The translations under genes and the position numbers were made by a program. A DNA stretch of 64,000 nucleotides, taken from positions 19,055,862-19,119,861 of the forward strand of contig NC_134675.1 of the NCBI RefSeq assembly GCF_030463565.1. Reading direction: 5' to 3'. Below the pieces are notes generated by a model, which worked only from the letters and a program-made list of their open reading frames with translations, made no database searches and had not been told where the DNA came from. Positions 1 to 11,566 of the stretch are shown in pieces. This DNA comes from Pelecanus crispus. Its lineage: Eukaryota; Chordata; Aves; Pelecaniformes; Pelecanidae. Each line of letters begins with the position of its first letter. Positions within the stretch are counted from its first letter, which is position 1.

Positions 1-423
1 ACTAGATTTTTTTTTTTTTTCATTAACCTGGATCATTTTAACAGCCTAGTCTGTCATATGGCTGTTCAAATTGTTACACCCATGCAAACAAGGAGGGAGT
101 AAAAGTACAAAGTGGAAACAAGCAACCAGGTTTGGGTTGTTTAAATTACACCAAGGAGCCCTATTACTCACATGCAAATCAGATAATTGGTACTTTGTCT
201 TTCATTAAAAACAAACTTTAACAGAGAGATTGAGAAATTTGCTTTGAAAACATACATGAGTCTGTGCCCATAACTCCATACACAATTACTTATTCTCACT
301 TGACTTTTCACGCAATGTAACAGAAAAAATCAAGATTAAGTAAACTGGACAATCCTTTTTCAGTATAAAGTCTTGATCTTTCAACAAGATAGCTGTAAAC
401 ATTAACCAAGCATTAATACTTAC

Positions 424-594
424 TGTATATAAACTTTCCTGTGTTGAACAGAAAATTGGACATAAGCACCCAATAAACAACCATGGCTCCAAACAGTGAT
501 ACCATAGAAAATAAGAGGCTTGACCACTGACCAAAGGATCCAAAATAATACTTGCAAACATCTGGGAATTCCCAGTTTGAGGTATCTATTAAAG
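424..594 (-). CDS. SLC38A9: SLC38A9 internal exon (isolated)
   Basis: A 171-nt, 57-codon open exon bounded by an AG acceptor (595-596, after a TTCTTC tract) and a GTAAGT donor (418-423). Its translation contains the stretches [19 protein letters not shown] and [16 protein letters not shown], which I recognise as a transmembrane part of SLC38A9, the lysosomal amino-acid transporter that signals arginine to Rag GTPases and mTORC1. The exon itself is undamaged. No upstream SLC38A9 exon is visible between 600 and 13,000, where 5' exons of a minus-strand gene should lie, so it may be a stranded fragment of a rearranged or pseudogenised copy. Downstream exons would lie before the window. Confidence 0.85.
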
Positions 595-1426
595 CTGAAG
601 AAGATACAAAAAACAGAAACATATCTAAACAAAAGGTTATATTAGAGCCAGTAGAACTCTTCATAACAGGATGTGTTCATGTTTCAGAATATTCTGACAC
701 AAATTTGCAGCGCTTCCAAGATTGCTGTTAACTTTAAAGTATAACATTCATTAGGAAACACTGTTCTATTTCAAACAGGCTACTACATTAATGTTGGGTG
801 TTTGACTGAAGGAGCCTGAAGAAGTAGAGGCTTTTATTGTGGCCACAATACCACTTTGAGTACTTCCGGAAGCACTGGAATAAGACATGGTGGCAAAAAT
901 GCAGCCATGCATTTGCAGCTAAAGCCTTTTGCAGGAGTTATAGCAAAGTAGGCCAGACCATGAACTAGTCCTCAACAATGCCCTCAAATGCTTTGTGAAA
1001 AGCTGCAGGTCTTAACTGCCATTTTTTGAGCAAGTCAGGGGTAGTTTATGCATAAAAGCACCAACTACAACAGCTGCAAGATTGGTTTTGAGCAATAAAA
1101 GTACATTCAAAGTAGAACCACTGTCAGTGAGGCAATCGTCCATAAATTGCTTCCAATGCAGAATGCAGAGTAAACAGTTGTACATATTTTAGAGACAGCA
1201 GTATTGCAGCTTTCAGGCAGCTAAATGATTATAAGAATCTTGTTGCTTTATAGGCAGAAAGGGACTTGGACAATTTCTTTTTTATATACAAATACTAGGG
1301 TAATACAGACATACAACACAAGTGGATGCAGCTACAGCCCAAGCTGTTCTACTGCAGAACATGATCAGAAATACATGTAGAGAACCGGACAGCGCTTATG
1401 GAGAAGGAGGGAAGCCTCTAGCTCTT
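595..1426. other. Non-coding, no gene seen
   Basis: AT-rich sequence upstream of the SLC38A9 exon. I find no second SLC38A9 exon, repeat family or RNA gene in it. It is probably intron or rearranged intron sequence. Confidence 0.4.
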
Positions 1427-1992
1427 TGTCCTGGTTTTGGCCGGGACAGAGTTAATTTTCTTCCTAGTAGCAGGCATAGTGCTGTGTTTTCGATTTAGTA
1501 GGAGAAGAATGTTGATAACACACTGATGTTTTAGTTGTTGCTAAGTATTGCTTATGCTAGTCAAGGACTTTTCAGCTTCCCATGCTCTGCCAGGTACACA
1601 AGACACTGGGAGGGGGCACAGCCGAGATAGTTGATCCAAACTGACCAAAGGGACATTCCATGCCATATGACATCATGCTCAGTATAAAAACTGGGGGGAG
1701 CTGGCCTGGGGGCAGCGATCGCTGCTTGGGAACTGTCTGGGTATCGGTCGGCGGGTGGTGAGCAATTGCATTGTGCATCACTTGCTTCGTATATCATTAT
1801 TATTATTGTTATTATATTGTTATTATTATAATTACTCTTTTACTTTATTTCAGTTATTAAACTGTTCTTATCTCAACCCAGGAGTTTTTCTCACTCTTAC
1901 TCCTCCGATTCTCTCCCCCATCCCATTGGGGTAGGGGGAGTGAGCGAGCGGCTGCGTGGTGCTTGGTTGCATTCTGGGGCTAAACTACGACA
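1427..1992 (+). mobile_element. Solo ERVL-type LTR, copy a
   Basis: A 566-bp LTR that begins TGTCCTGGTTTTGGC and ends ACTACGACA. It shares its whole layout with copies at 29742, 32567 and 35886: a promoter-like region with CAGTATAAAAAC near 1680, a short ATT microsatellite, ATTAAACTGTTCTTATC as polyadenylation region, and a G-rich 3' end. The flanks CTCTT and CTCTG look like a slightly diverged 5-bp target duplication. No internal viral sequence is attached, so it is a solo LTR. Confidence 0.85.
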
Positions 1993-2186
1993 CTCTGTAA
2001 GTCTCCAAACACTTAGTAAGTGAACATGAGAAACCTTGCTCGCTAAGAGTTTGGGTTTGTTTATAATACTTAAGTCCCAAGGAACTGAAGGATAATATAT
2101 TAATAATATATTAAGGGAATCCAGACTCCAAAAGGAAGGACATTCAAAGGAACAGCTTTTATTTGCAGGTCAGGTCTAACATATAG

Positions 2187-5100
2187 TAGAATCATAGAAT
2201 CATAGAATGCTTTGGGTTGCAAGGGACCTTTAGAGGTCATCTAGCCCAACCCCCCTGCAGTGAGCAGGGACAGCTTTAACTAGATCAGGTTGCTCAGAGC
2301 CCCATCCAACCTGACCTTGAATGTTGCCAGGGATGGGGCCTCTACCATCTCTCTGGGCAACCTGTTCCAGTGTCTCACCACCCTCATCGTAAAAAATTTC
2401 TTTCTTATGTCTAGTCTAAATCTATTCTTCTTTAGTTTAAATCCATTACTCCTTGTTCTGTCACAACAGGCCTTGTTAAAAAGATTCTCCCCATCCTTCC
2501 TGTAGGCCCTCTTTAAGTACTGAAAGGCCGCAATAAGGTCTCCTCACAGCCTTCTCTTCTCCAGGCTGAAAAATCCCAACTCTCTCAGCCTGGCCTCATA
2601 GGAGAGGTGCTCCAGCCCTCGGATCATTTTGGTGGCCCTCCTCTGGACCCGCTCCAACAGGTCCATGTCCTTCTTGTGCTGAGGGCTCCAGAGCTGGACA
2701 CAGTACTCCAGGTGAGGTCTCACCAGAACAGAGCAGAGGGGCAGAATCACCTCCCTCGACCTGCTGGCCACGCTCCTTTTGATGCAGCCCAGGATACGGT
2801 TGGCTTTCTGGGCTGCAAGCGCACATTGCTGGCTCATGTCCAGCTTTTCATCTACCAGTACCCCCAAGTCCTTCTCCGCAGGGCTGCTCTCAATCCCTTC
2901 ATCCCCCAGCCTGTATTGATATTGGGGGTTGCCCCGTCCCAGGTGCAGGACCTTGCACTTGGCCTTGTTGAACCTCATGATGTTCACACAGGCCCACCTC
3001 TCCAGCTTGTCCAGGTCCCTCTGGATAACATCTCGTCCTCCTGGCGTGTCAACCGCACCACTCAGCTTGGTGTCGTCTGCAAACTTGCTGAGGGTGCACT
3101 CGATCCCACTGTCTATGTCACTGATGAAGATAGAACCGGTCCCAGTACAGACCCCTGAGGGACACCACTTGTCACCAGTCTCCATGTGGACTTCGAGCCA
3201 TTGACCACGACCCTCTGGATGCGACCATCCAGCCAATTCCTTATCCATAGAACAGTCCACCCATCAAACCCATCTCTCTCCAATTTAGAGAGAAGGATGT
3301 TGTGGGGGACTGTGTCGAACGCTTTACAGAAATCCAAGTAGATGACATCCATTGCTTTTCCCTTGTCCACTGATGCAGTCACTCCTTCATAAAAAATCAC
3401 TAGGTTGGTCAGGCAAGACTTGCCCTTGGTGAATCCGTGCTGGCTGTCTTGAATCACCTCCCTGTCCTCCATGTGCTTGAGCATAGCTTCTAGGAGGATC
3501 TGTTCCATGATCTTCCCAGGCACGGAGGTGAGGCTGACAGGTCGGTAGTTCCCAGGGTCCTCCTTTCTTCCCTTTTTAAAAATGGGCACAACATTCCCCT
3601 TTTTCCAGTCAGCAGGGACTTCACCGGACTGCCAAGACTTTTCAAATATCATGGCGAGTAGCTTGGCAACAACATAAACCAATTCCCTCAGGATTCTGGG
3701 GTGCATCTCATCAGGTCCCATAGACTTGTGTACATCCAGGTTCCTCAGGTGGTCTCAAACCTGATCTTCCCTTACAGTGGGAGGGGCTTTACCCCCCTGG
3801 TCCCCATCTTTTGGGATCGATTTGGGAGGGGTGAGGAGAGAGGTTGCCGGTGAAGACCGAGGCAAAGAAGTTGTTGAGTACCTCTGCTTTCTCCTCATCT
3901 GTTGATACAAGTTCGCCTTTCTTGTTCATCAAGGGGGGTACCCTTTCTGTAACCTTCCTTTTCTGGCTGACATACCTGTAGAAGCCCTTCTTGTTATTCT
4001 TTACGTCCCTTGCCAAATTCAGCTCCATCCTCGCCTTGGCCTTCCTGACCTCCTCCCTACACAACCGGGCAGTTTCCCTGTATTCCCCCCAGGACACCTG
4101 TCCCTGCTTCCACTGCCTGTGCAGTTCCCTCTTACTCTTTAGTTTGACCAGCATGTCTCGACTCAGCCATGCTGGTCTCTTCCCTTCCTTGCCTGATTTT
4201 TTACACTTAGGGACTGATAGCTCTTGTGCTCTATGGAAGGTGTCCTTAAAGATCTGCCAGCTCTGTTCCGTTCCCCTGTCCCTGAGGACCATTTCCCAGG
4301 GGGTCCTTCTGACTAACTCCTTGAAGAGCTGGAAGTTTGCTTTTCTAAAATTTAGGGACCTGACTGTACTCCTCGCTTTTCCCATGTCCCTCAGGAGCGT
4401 GAACTCCACCAACGCATGATCACTGCAGCCCAGGCTGCCTCCAGTCTTGACATCACCAATGAGCTCACTTGCATTGGTGACCATCAGGTCCAGTATTGCA
4501 TCCCCTCAGGTAGGGATGTCTATTACCTGGCTTAGGAAGTTGTCATCTATGCATTCCAGGAATCTCCTGGATTGCCTACAGCGCGCCGTGTTGGTTTTCC
4601 AGCAAATGTCAGGGTGGTTGAAGTCCCCCAGCAGGACAAGTGTCTGCAAGCGCGAAGCCTCCCGGAGCTGGAGGAAGAAGGCTTTGTCAGCAGGCTCCCC
4701 TTGATCAGGTGGCCTGTAGTAGACACCAACCACAAGGTTCCCTTTGTTGCCTCTGTCTCTGACTCTTACCCATAAGCTTTCGACCTGCTCGTGGCTATTC
4801 TTCAGGGACAGCTCTTCACACAGTATTGATTTCTTTATGTAGAGGGCAACGCCTCCGCCCCTCCTTCCTCGCCTGTCCCTTCTGAACAGCCTGTAGCCAC
4901 ATTCCAGTCATGGGATTCGTCCCACCAGGTTTTGGTTATGGCAATCAGGTCGTAGCTTTCTAGTACCACAGTAGCTTCCAACTCCTCCTGTTTGTTCCCC
5001 ATGCTGTGTGTGTTCGTGTAGAGGCATTTCATCTGGGCTGTTGGCCGTGTCGCCGCCTTAGTGGAACATCCCTTGTTTCCCTTGGGGTGTTTCACGGAGG

Positions 5101-5236
5101 TTTCCTTGTGAGCTCTATCTCAGGAGCCCCCGGCTCATCTCTGCAAGACTTCAACTGTGCTGCAGCGTCCCCATCATGCCTCTGGGCACTGTACAGGAAG
5201 TCAATCATGACTTGTGATAACACAAGACCTTGTTAA
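2187..5236 (-). mobile_element. CR1 LINE, frameshifted
   Basis: A minus-strand CR1. Its 3' end is at the low coordinate, with the octamer tail read as AATCATAGAATCATAGAA. Five minus-strand open segments cover ORF2 in order: 4835-5095 (endonuclease start, [17 protein letters not shown]), 4506-4733 (endonuclease, GDFNHPDICW), 3789-4484, 3113-3721 (reverse transcriptase, with [13 protein letters not shown]) and 2544-3260 (FADDTKLSG catalytic box and C-terminus). Frameshifts and stops separate them, so no full ORF2 can be made. ORF1 is absent (5' truncated). The high-coordinate boundary is approximate. Confidence 0.9.
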
Positions 5237-5383
5237 GGCACTGAGCTACTAGATATTTACTTCAAAGCAAGCTGCAGAGTGATTCTCCTCCTAACTTTAT
5301 TTGTGCTTCTTTTATAAAAGAACTAGGCTGTGGAACACCCAACATGCCACACATCACTCAGTTAATCTTCCCCTGTCCCTGCC

Positions 5384-6976
5384 TTACCTTTTGCTAGTTG
5401 GTGGAGACATGACTGTTATTTTGTTGATCACATCCATTGGGATCTGACGATGTCCATCTTGCCATTTTATTCCTAAAAACTGGATCTCCTGTACAGGTCC
5501 CTTGACCTCACTTTGGTTTATGGCAAAACCAGCCTTCAGAAGGATTTGGACTATTTTCTTTACCTTCTCAAAAACTTCTTCTGCTGTGTTGCCCCATACG
5601 ATGATGTCATCAATGTATTGCAGATGTTCTGGAGCTTCACCCTGTTCCAGTGCCGTCTGGATCAGTCCATGGCAAATGGTAGGGCTGTGTTTCCACCCCT
5701 GGGGCAGTCGATTCCAGGTGTACTGAACACCCCTCCAGGTAAAAGCAAACTGGGGCCTGCACTCTGCTGCCAAAGGGATTGAGAAGAATGCATTAGCGAT
5801 ATCAATTGTGGCATAGCACTTGGCTGCCTTTGACTGCAGTTCGTATTGAATTCCTAGCATGTCTGGCACGGCAGCACTCAGTGGCGGTGGTAACTTCGTT
5901 CATGCCACGATAGTCCACTGTTAGTCTCCACTCCCCGTTAGACTTTTGCACTGGCCATATGGGACTGTTAAAGGGTGAGCGAGTCTTGCTCATCACTCCC
6001 TGGCTCTCCAGTCGACGAATCAGGTTATGGATGGGAAGCAGGGAGTCTCGGTGCGATATTGCCGCCGGTGCACTGTTGTGGTAGCGATCGGCACCTGTTG
6101 TTCTTCGACCCTCAGCAACCCCACAACAGAAGGGTCCTCCGAGAGACCGGGCAAGGTGGACAGCTGTTTAATTTCCTCTGTCTCCAAGCCAGCTATACCA
6201 AAAGCCCACCAGTACCCTTTTGGGTCCTTGAAATACCCTCTCCTGAGGTAGGCTATGCCAAGGATGCACGGGGCCTCTGGGCCAGTCACAATGGGGTGCT
6301 TCTCCCACTCATTCCCAGCTAGGCTCACTTTGTCCCCCAATAACGTTAGCTGTTGGGATCCCCCTGTCACTCCAGAAATACAGATGGGTTCTGCCCCTCT
6401 ATAAATTGATGGCATTAGGGTACACTGAGCACCGGTGTCCACTAGAGCCTTCTACTCCTGTGGGTCTGATGTTCCAGGCCATCGAATCCACACAGTCCAG
6501 GAAACCCGGTTGTCCCTTTCCTCCACCTGGCTGGAGGCAGGGCCCCTCTAGTCCTGGTCATAGTATTCGTTGTTCACTCCTTGTAAATGTGAATGAAGAG
6601 TCCCTTGATTAAGATCTGGAGTAGAATTAGCCCTCTTCCTCTGTCTGGGGAACTGCTCACTGGAAACTGGAGCTGCAGTTTTCCTGGGAGAACCACCTTT
6701 TTGTAATAGTTTTTCCTTGCAACTCACACATCCGTTCCTCTAGGGTCGAGGTGGATTTTCCATCCCACTTCCTCATGTCCTCTCCGTGGTCACACAGGTA
6801 AAACCACAGGGTACCCCATGGTGTGTATCCCCTATATTCTCTCTCTTGGGCAGAAGTACATTGACTCTTAATGGCTGAGATACTGGTCCGTACAGGTGGG
6901 GAGTAGGACATATCCTCTGTGAGTTGCTGGAACTCTCAGGACAGTTTTTCAGACAGTTTTTCCACAGCCGAAACAC
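5384..6976 (-). mobile_element. Broken ERV internal region (gag end, protease, RT)
   Basis: A minus-strand endogenous retrovirus remnant. In sense order it holds the end of gag with a zinc-knuckle-like CFGCGK remnant (6657-6976, two frames), an aspartic protease containing DTGAQ (6020-6442), and a reverse transcriptase segment with LPQGW and the catalytic YIDD (5384-5869; its N-terminal part at 5802-5996 is in another frame). The sequence resembles ERVL-class pol. Stops and frame changes separate all parts. No RNase H, integrase or 3' LTR follows: the RT ends near 5384. It is non-functional. Confidence 0.85.
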
Positions 6977-7002
6977 AGGCCCGTAGGGAGGAACATATAT
7001 CT

Positions 7003-7029
7003 ATGTCTATCCCAGCCGAAACCAGGACA
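7003..7029 (-). mobile_element. 27-bp stub of ERVL LTR 5' end
   Basis: Read on the minus strand this begins TGTCCTGGTTTCGGCTGGGA, the exact start of the ERVL LTR family elsewhere in the window. It passes directly into the gag remnant at 6976. The rest of the 5' LTR, leader and most of gag are therefore deleted, and the orientation agrees with the protease and RT downstream. Confidence 0.75.
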
Positions 7030-8602
7030 CTGCAGTTAGAATATAATCCATATGCTTAGTTATTTGTTACTCCAAATGCTTTGTTTCTTAACTTGACAGT
7101 GGTTTGTAACCAAACAGAAGTATTTAGAAGATAAATAAATATTTGTCTTTTACAAGTTAAAATGACCTGATTGCATTCAGCTTTAGAAGGTAGAAAATGT
7201 ACTCACACGTGTTTTTTGAAAATGCATGTTATCCAAAGCCTAATAGAAACAACATGATTAAACCAATGGGTATATATGGTGGTGTGCTCCCCCGCTCCTG
7301 ACCTTTTCCTGTAACCCTGCTCAGGCAATAACCACCAGTGGCAGTCGTGATCGATGTGTCTGGTCAGCTCAAAGTGGATTTGGGGGAGACAGATAACACC
7401 ACAATAGCCAAGGAATAGCCAAGGGCTAATTTATGGCAATGTATCCACCTAACCACAGTGTTGGTCAGTGTCCAACTCAAGCCAAATTTGGAAGAAACTA
7501 ACATCTGCAGTCGGTATGCAAATATGACTATGAGTCAATCATCTTACCCCCCTAAATAGTGAGCAGCCCAAAAGCCCTTTGAGGTCTCCTGCACGGCAAT
7601 GGGCTGCACGCCAGGATCTCCCCTTGGGTAGGGACACCTCTCAAGGTTACTCCTTGAAGTTGAGAGATTCCTTGCTGCAATAGATCCTTGATAAGTGACT
7701 AATAGCATACTAAACTTTGAAATCTTAGCTAACTGATATAAAGGATTGATTGCGCATATACAATCTTTTAGACATAAACCTTTGACCCAGTCTGGGACTA
7801 GGATTGGATCCAGCCGCACCTAGATTCCTCTCTGAGGAAGGAGTTTAGAAAGAAAGGGGGTCCTTTCTGAACCTCATGACTCAACAGGAGGGTCTCCCTG
7901 ACAGTTTTGTCTGACTCTGTCCTCTATGCAGTAAATAATCAAGTGTACCTTGCCATCAAATCTTGTTACACCACTGTCACATTTACCATTGAACTTTGTT
8001 AACTCACTGGTTTATATCAATAAAGTATATTTTTGCTTCTCTCTCACTCCGTGACAGTATAGCAATGAAAATAACATCTTCTTTATCTTTAGAAAGGGGA
8101 AAAAAAACCCCAAACAAAAAACCACCACAGATGTTTATAATTTCTTCATGTGTTCCCTTAAGACAGGTAATTTTCAACATCCAAGTCACCTAATTAGCAC
8201 AATTCTAAAGAGCTCTGTCAAAACGACTCAAAATTACTCAGAATACTGTATGGTATTCATTGTATGACGCATCAAAAGATGAGAATTTTGCATCCAAGTA
8301 GTCACAATTACTGAGCCAGAAAAGCAGCTCATGATGAGACTTCTCAGGATATCCCAGGAACAGATGTATTGCATTTAAAATTTTACTTTATTTAATAGAA
8401 ACACACAATAATTTAGAATCAGGTTGTTTAGGGTTATACCAAAACAACTGTTGAATGTCACCAAGGATGAAGAGTCTACCACCTCTCTGGGCAGCTGTTG
8501 TTTTAGAGTCACCTAAAACTGCTGTGTAGTGCTACTTCTACCTGTTACTACAAAATAAATATTAAATTCAATGCAGGAGACAGGTTTAAAATATACAAAA
8601 AA
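7030..8602. other. Non-coding; possible LTR of an unnamed family inside
   Basis: No gene is visible. About 7260-8060 has LTR-like composition: GTATATATGG near 7270, a C-rich stretch, then TCAATAAAGTATATTTTTGC with AATAAA at 8019-8024 followed by a CT-rich run. I cannot delimit it or show terminal repeats. The remaining sequence is AT-rich and unassigned. A 91-codon minus-strand frame at 7544-7819 has no family I recognise. Confidence 0.3.
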
Positions 8603-8708
8603 TAGAATCATAGAATCGTTTAGGTTGGAAAAGACCCTTAAGATCATCCAGTCCAACCATTAACCTACACTACCAAGTCCACACTAAACCAATCAAGAGC
8701 AGACGAGA

Positions 8709-11564
8709 CTAAACCATGTCCCGAAGTGCCACATCTACACATCTTTTAAATACCTCCAGGGATGGTGACTCCACCACCTCTCTGGGCAGCCTGTTCCAAT
8801 GCTTGACTACCCTTTCCGTGAAGAAATTTTTCCTAATTTCCAACCTAAACCTCCCCTGGCGCAGCTTGAGCCCATTTCCTCTCGGTCTATCGCTAACTAC
8901 ATGGGAGAAGAGACCAACACCCACCTCACTACAACCTCCTTTCAGGTAGTTGTAGAGGGTGATAAGGTCTCCCCTCAGCCTCCTCTTCTCCAGACTAAAC
9001 AACCCCAGTTCCCTCAGTGGCTCCTCATAATGCCTGTGCTCCAGACCCTTCACCAGCTTCGTTGCCCTTCTCTGGACATGCTCCAGCACCTCAATGTCTT
9101 TCTTGTATTGAGGGGCCCAAAACTGGACACAGTATTCCAAGTGCGGCCTCACCAGCACCAAGTACAAGGGGACAATCACCTCCCTGCTCCTGCTGGCCAC
9201 ACTATTCCTGATACAAGCCAGGATGCTGTTGGCCTTCTTGGCCACCTGGGCACACTGCTGGCTCATGTTCAGCCGGCTGTCAACCAACACCCCCAGGTCC
9301 TTTTCGGCCAGGCAGCTTTCCAGCCACTCTTCCCCAAGCCTGTAGCGTTGCATGGGGTTGTTGTGACCCAAGTGCAGGACCCGGCACTTGGCCTTGTTAA
9401 ACCTCATACAGTTGGCCTCGGCCCATCGGTCCAGCCTGTCCAGGTCCCTCTGCAGGGCCATCCTACCCTCGAGCATATCGACACTCCCACCCAACTTGGT
9501 GTCATCTGTAAACTTACTGAGGGTGCACTCAATCCCCTCATCCAGATCGTTGATAAAGATATTAAACAAGACTGGCCCCAAAACAGAGCCCTGGGGAACA
9601 CCGCTCGTGACCAGCCGCCAACTGGACTTCACTCCATTCACCACTACTCTCTGGGCTCGGCCACCCAACCAGTTTTTTACCCAGAGAAGACTATGCCCAT
9701 CCAAGCCATGAGCTGCCAGCTTCCCAAGGAGAATATTATGGGAGATGGTGTCAAAGGCTTTACTGAAGTCCAGGTAGATGACGTCCACAGCCTTTCCCTT
9801 ATCCACCAGGCGGATCACCAGGTCATAAAAGGAGATCAGGTTGGTCAAGCAGGACCTGCCTTTCATGAACCCATGCTGGCTGGGCCTGATCCCCTGGTTG
9901 ACCTGCACTTGCCTGTTGAGTTCACTCAATATGAACCTCTCCATAGTCTTCCCCAGCACCGAGGTCAGGCTGACAGGCCTGTAGTTCCCCGGGTCCTCCT
10001 TCCGGCCCTTCTTATAGATGGGCGTCACATTGGCAAGCCTCCAGTCATCAGGGACCTCCCCTGTTAACCAGGACTGCTGAGAGATGATGGAGAGTGGCTT
10101 GGCAAGCTCCTCTGCCAGCTCCCTCAGTACTCTCGGGTGGATCCCATCTGGCCCCATAGACTTGTGAGTGTCCAGGTGGCATAGCAGGTCATTAAGTGCT
10201 TCCTCCTGGACTATGAGGGCTCCATTCTGGTCCCCATCCCTATCCTCTAGCTCAGGGGGCTGAGTACCCTGGGGATGACCGGTCTGGCTGTTAAACACAG
10301 AGGCAAAGAAGGCGTTAAGTACCTCAGCCTTTTCCTTGTCCTTAGTGACAATGTTCCCCGCCACATCCAGCAAAGGATGAAGATCCTCCTTGGCTCTCCT
10401 TTTATTGCTGATGTACTTATAAAAACATTTTTTATTATCTTTTACAACAGTGGCCAGATTGAGTTCTTGCTGGGCTTTTGCTTTTCTAATTTCCTCCCTG
10501 CAGGACCTAACAAGATCCCTGTACTCTTCCTGAGTTGCCCGCCCCTTCTGCCAAAGGCGGTAGACTCTCCTTTTTTCCCTGAGTCCCCGCAAAAGCTCCC
10601 TATTCAGCCAGGCCGGTCGTTTTCCCCACCGGTTGGTCTTACGGCACACGGGGACAGCCTGCTCCTGCGCCCTTAAGACTTCCTTCTTGAAGAAGGCCCA
10701 GCCTTCCTGGACCCCTTTGCCTTTCAGGACTGCCTGCCATGGGACTTTCCCAACCAGGGTCCTGAACAGGCCAAAGTCTGCCCTCCGGAAGTCCATGGTA
10801 ACAGTTTTGCTGCCCCTCCTCTTTACATCGCCCAGAATAGAGAACTCTATCATATCGTGGTTGCTAAGCCCAAAACAGCCTCCGACCACGACATCTCCCA
10901 CAATCCCTTCTCTGTTAGTAAACAGCAGGTCAAGCGAGGCACCTCCCCTGGTAGGCTCGCTTACCAGCTGCATCAGGAAGTTATCTTCCACACACTCTAG
11001 GAACTTCCGAGACTGTTGCCTCTCTGCTGTGTTGTATTTCCAGCAGATGTCCGGCAAGTTGAAGCCCCTCACGAGAACAAGGGCTGGCGATTGCGAGAGT
11101 TCTGCCAGCCGCTTGTAGAACGCTTCATCTATCTCTGCATCCTGGTTGGGTGGTCTATAGCAGACTCCCAACAGGACATCCGCCTTGCTGGCCTTCCCCC
11201 TCATCCTTACCCATAAGCACTCGACCTTAACATCACCACTGTCGAGCTCTATACAGTCAAAACACTCCCTAACATACAGAGCCACCCCACCGCCTCTCCT
11301 TCCCTGCCTATCCCTTCTGAAGAGCTTATAGCCATCCAATGCAGCACTCCAGTCATGAGAGTCATCCCACCACGTTTCTGTGATGGCGACTATGTCATAG
11401 CCATCCTGCTGCACAAGGGCTTCCAGCTCCTCCTGTTTGTTGCCCATGCTATGTGCATTGGTGTAGATGCACTTGAGCCGGGCTATCGATTTTGCCCCCA
11501 GCGTTGCCATGCCGCCCCTGGGCTCCTCACTAGCGGGCCCATTTATATCCCCTCCCCCCTTCAA
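8709..11564 (-). CDS. CR1 ORF2: endonuclease plus reverse transcriptase, 951 aa
   Basis: An open frame of 951 codons with the standard CR1 order. The N-terminal APE-like endonuclease has [18 protein letters not shown] and [10 protein letters not shown]. The central reverse transcriptase has [51 protein letters not shown] and the catalytic DD in FTDDTKLGG; the C-terminus follows the usual CR1 pattern. ORF2 proteins nick target DNA and copy the element RNA there. Two endonuclease motifs are changed: the usual GDFN reads RGFN, and the usual SDH reads SNHD. The alanine of FADD is threonine. The frame is intact, but the endonuclease is probably inactive. Start chosen at the first Met of the open frame. 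Confidence 0.9.
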   Translation of the reverse strand: MKGGGDINGPASEEPRGGMATLGAKSIARLKCIYTNAHSMGNKQEELEALVQQDGYDIVAITETWWDDSHDWSAALDGYKLFRRDRQGRRGGGVALYVRECFDCIELDSGDVKVECLWVRMRGKASKADVLLGVCYRPPNQDAEIDEAFYKRLAELSQSPALVLVRGFNLPDICWKYNTAERQQSRKFLECVEDNFLMQLVSEPTRGGASLDLLFTNREGIVGDVVVGGCFGLSNHDMIEFSILGDVKRRGSKTVTMDFRRADFGLFRTLVGKVPWQAVLKGKGVQEGWAFFKKEVLRAQEQAVPVCRKTNRWGKRPAWLNRELLRGLREKRRVYRLWQKGRATQEEYRDLVRSCREEIRKAKAQQELNLATVVKDNKKCFYKYISNKRRAKEDLHPLLDVAGNIVTKDKEKAEVLNAFFASVFNSQTGHPQGTQPPELEDRDGDQNGALIVQEEALNDLLCHLDTHKSMGPDGIHPRVLRELAEELAKPLSIISQQSWLTGEVPDDWRLANVTPIYKKGRKEDPGNYRPVSLTSVLGKTMERFILSELNRQVQVNQGIRPSQHGFMKGRSCLTNLISFYDLVIRLVDKGKAVDVIYLDFSKAFDTISHNILLGKLAAHGLDGHSLLWVKNWLGGRAQRVVVNGVKSSWRLVTSGVPQGSVLGPVLFNIFINDLDEGIECTLSKFTDDTKLGGSVDMLEGRMALQRDLDRLDRWAEANCMRFNKAKCRVLHLGHNNPMQRYRLGEEWLESCLAEKDLGVLVDSRLNMSQQCAQVAKKANSILACIRNSVASRSREVIVPLYLVLVRPHLEYCVQFWAPQYKKDIEVLEHVQRRATKLVKGLEHRHYEEPLRELGLFSLEKRRLRGDLITLYNYLKGGCSEVGVGLFSHVVSDRPRGNGLKLRQGRFRLEIRKNFFTERVVKHWNRLPREVVESPSLEVFKRCVDVALRDMV

Positions 11565-11566
11565 AC

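Noticed and set aside
8799-10067. 422-codon plus-strand open frame
   Set aside because: Antisense shadow of the intact CR1 ORF2; no independent family features.
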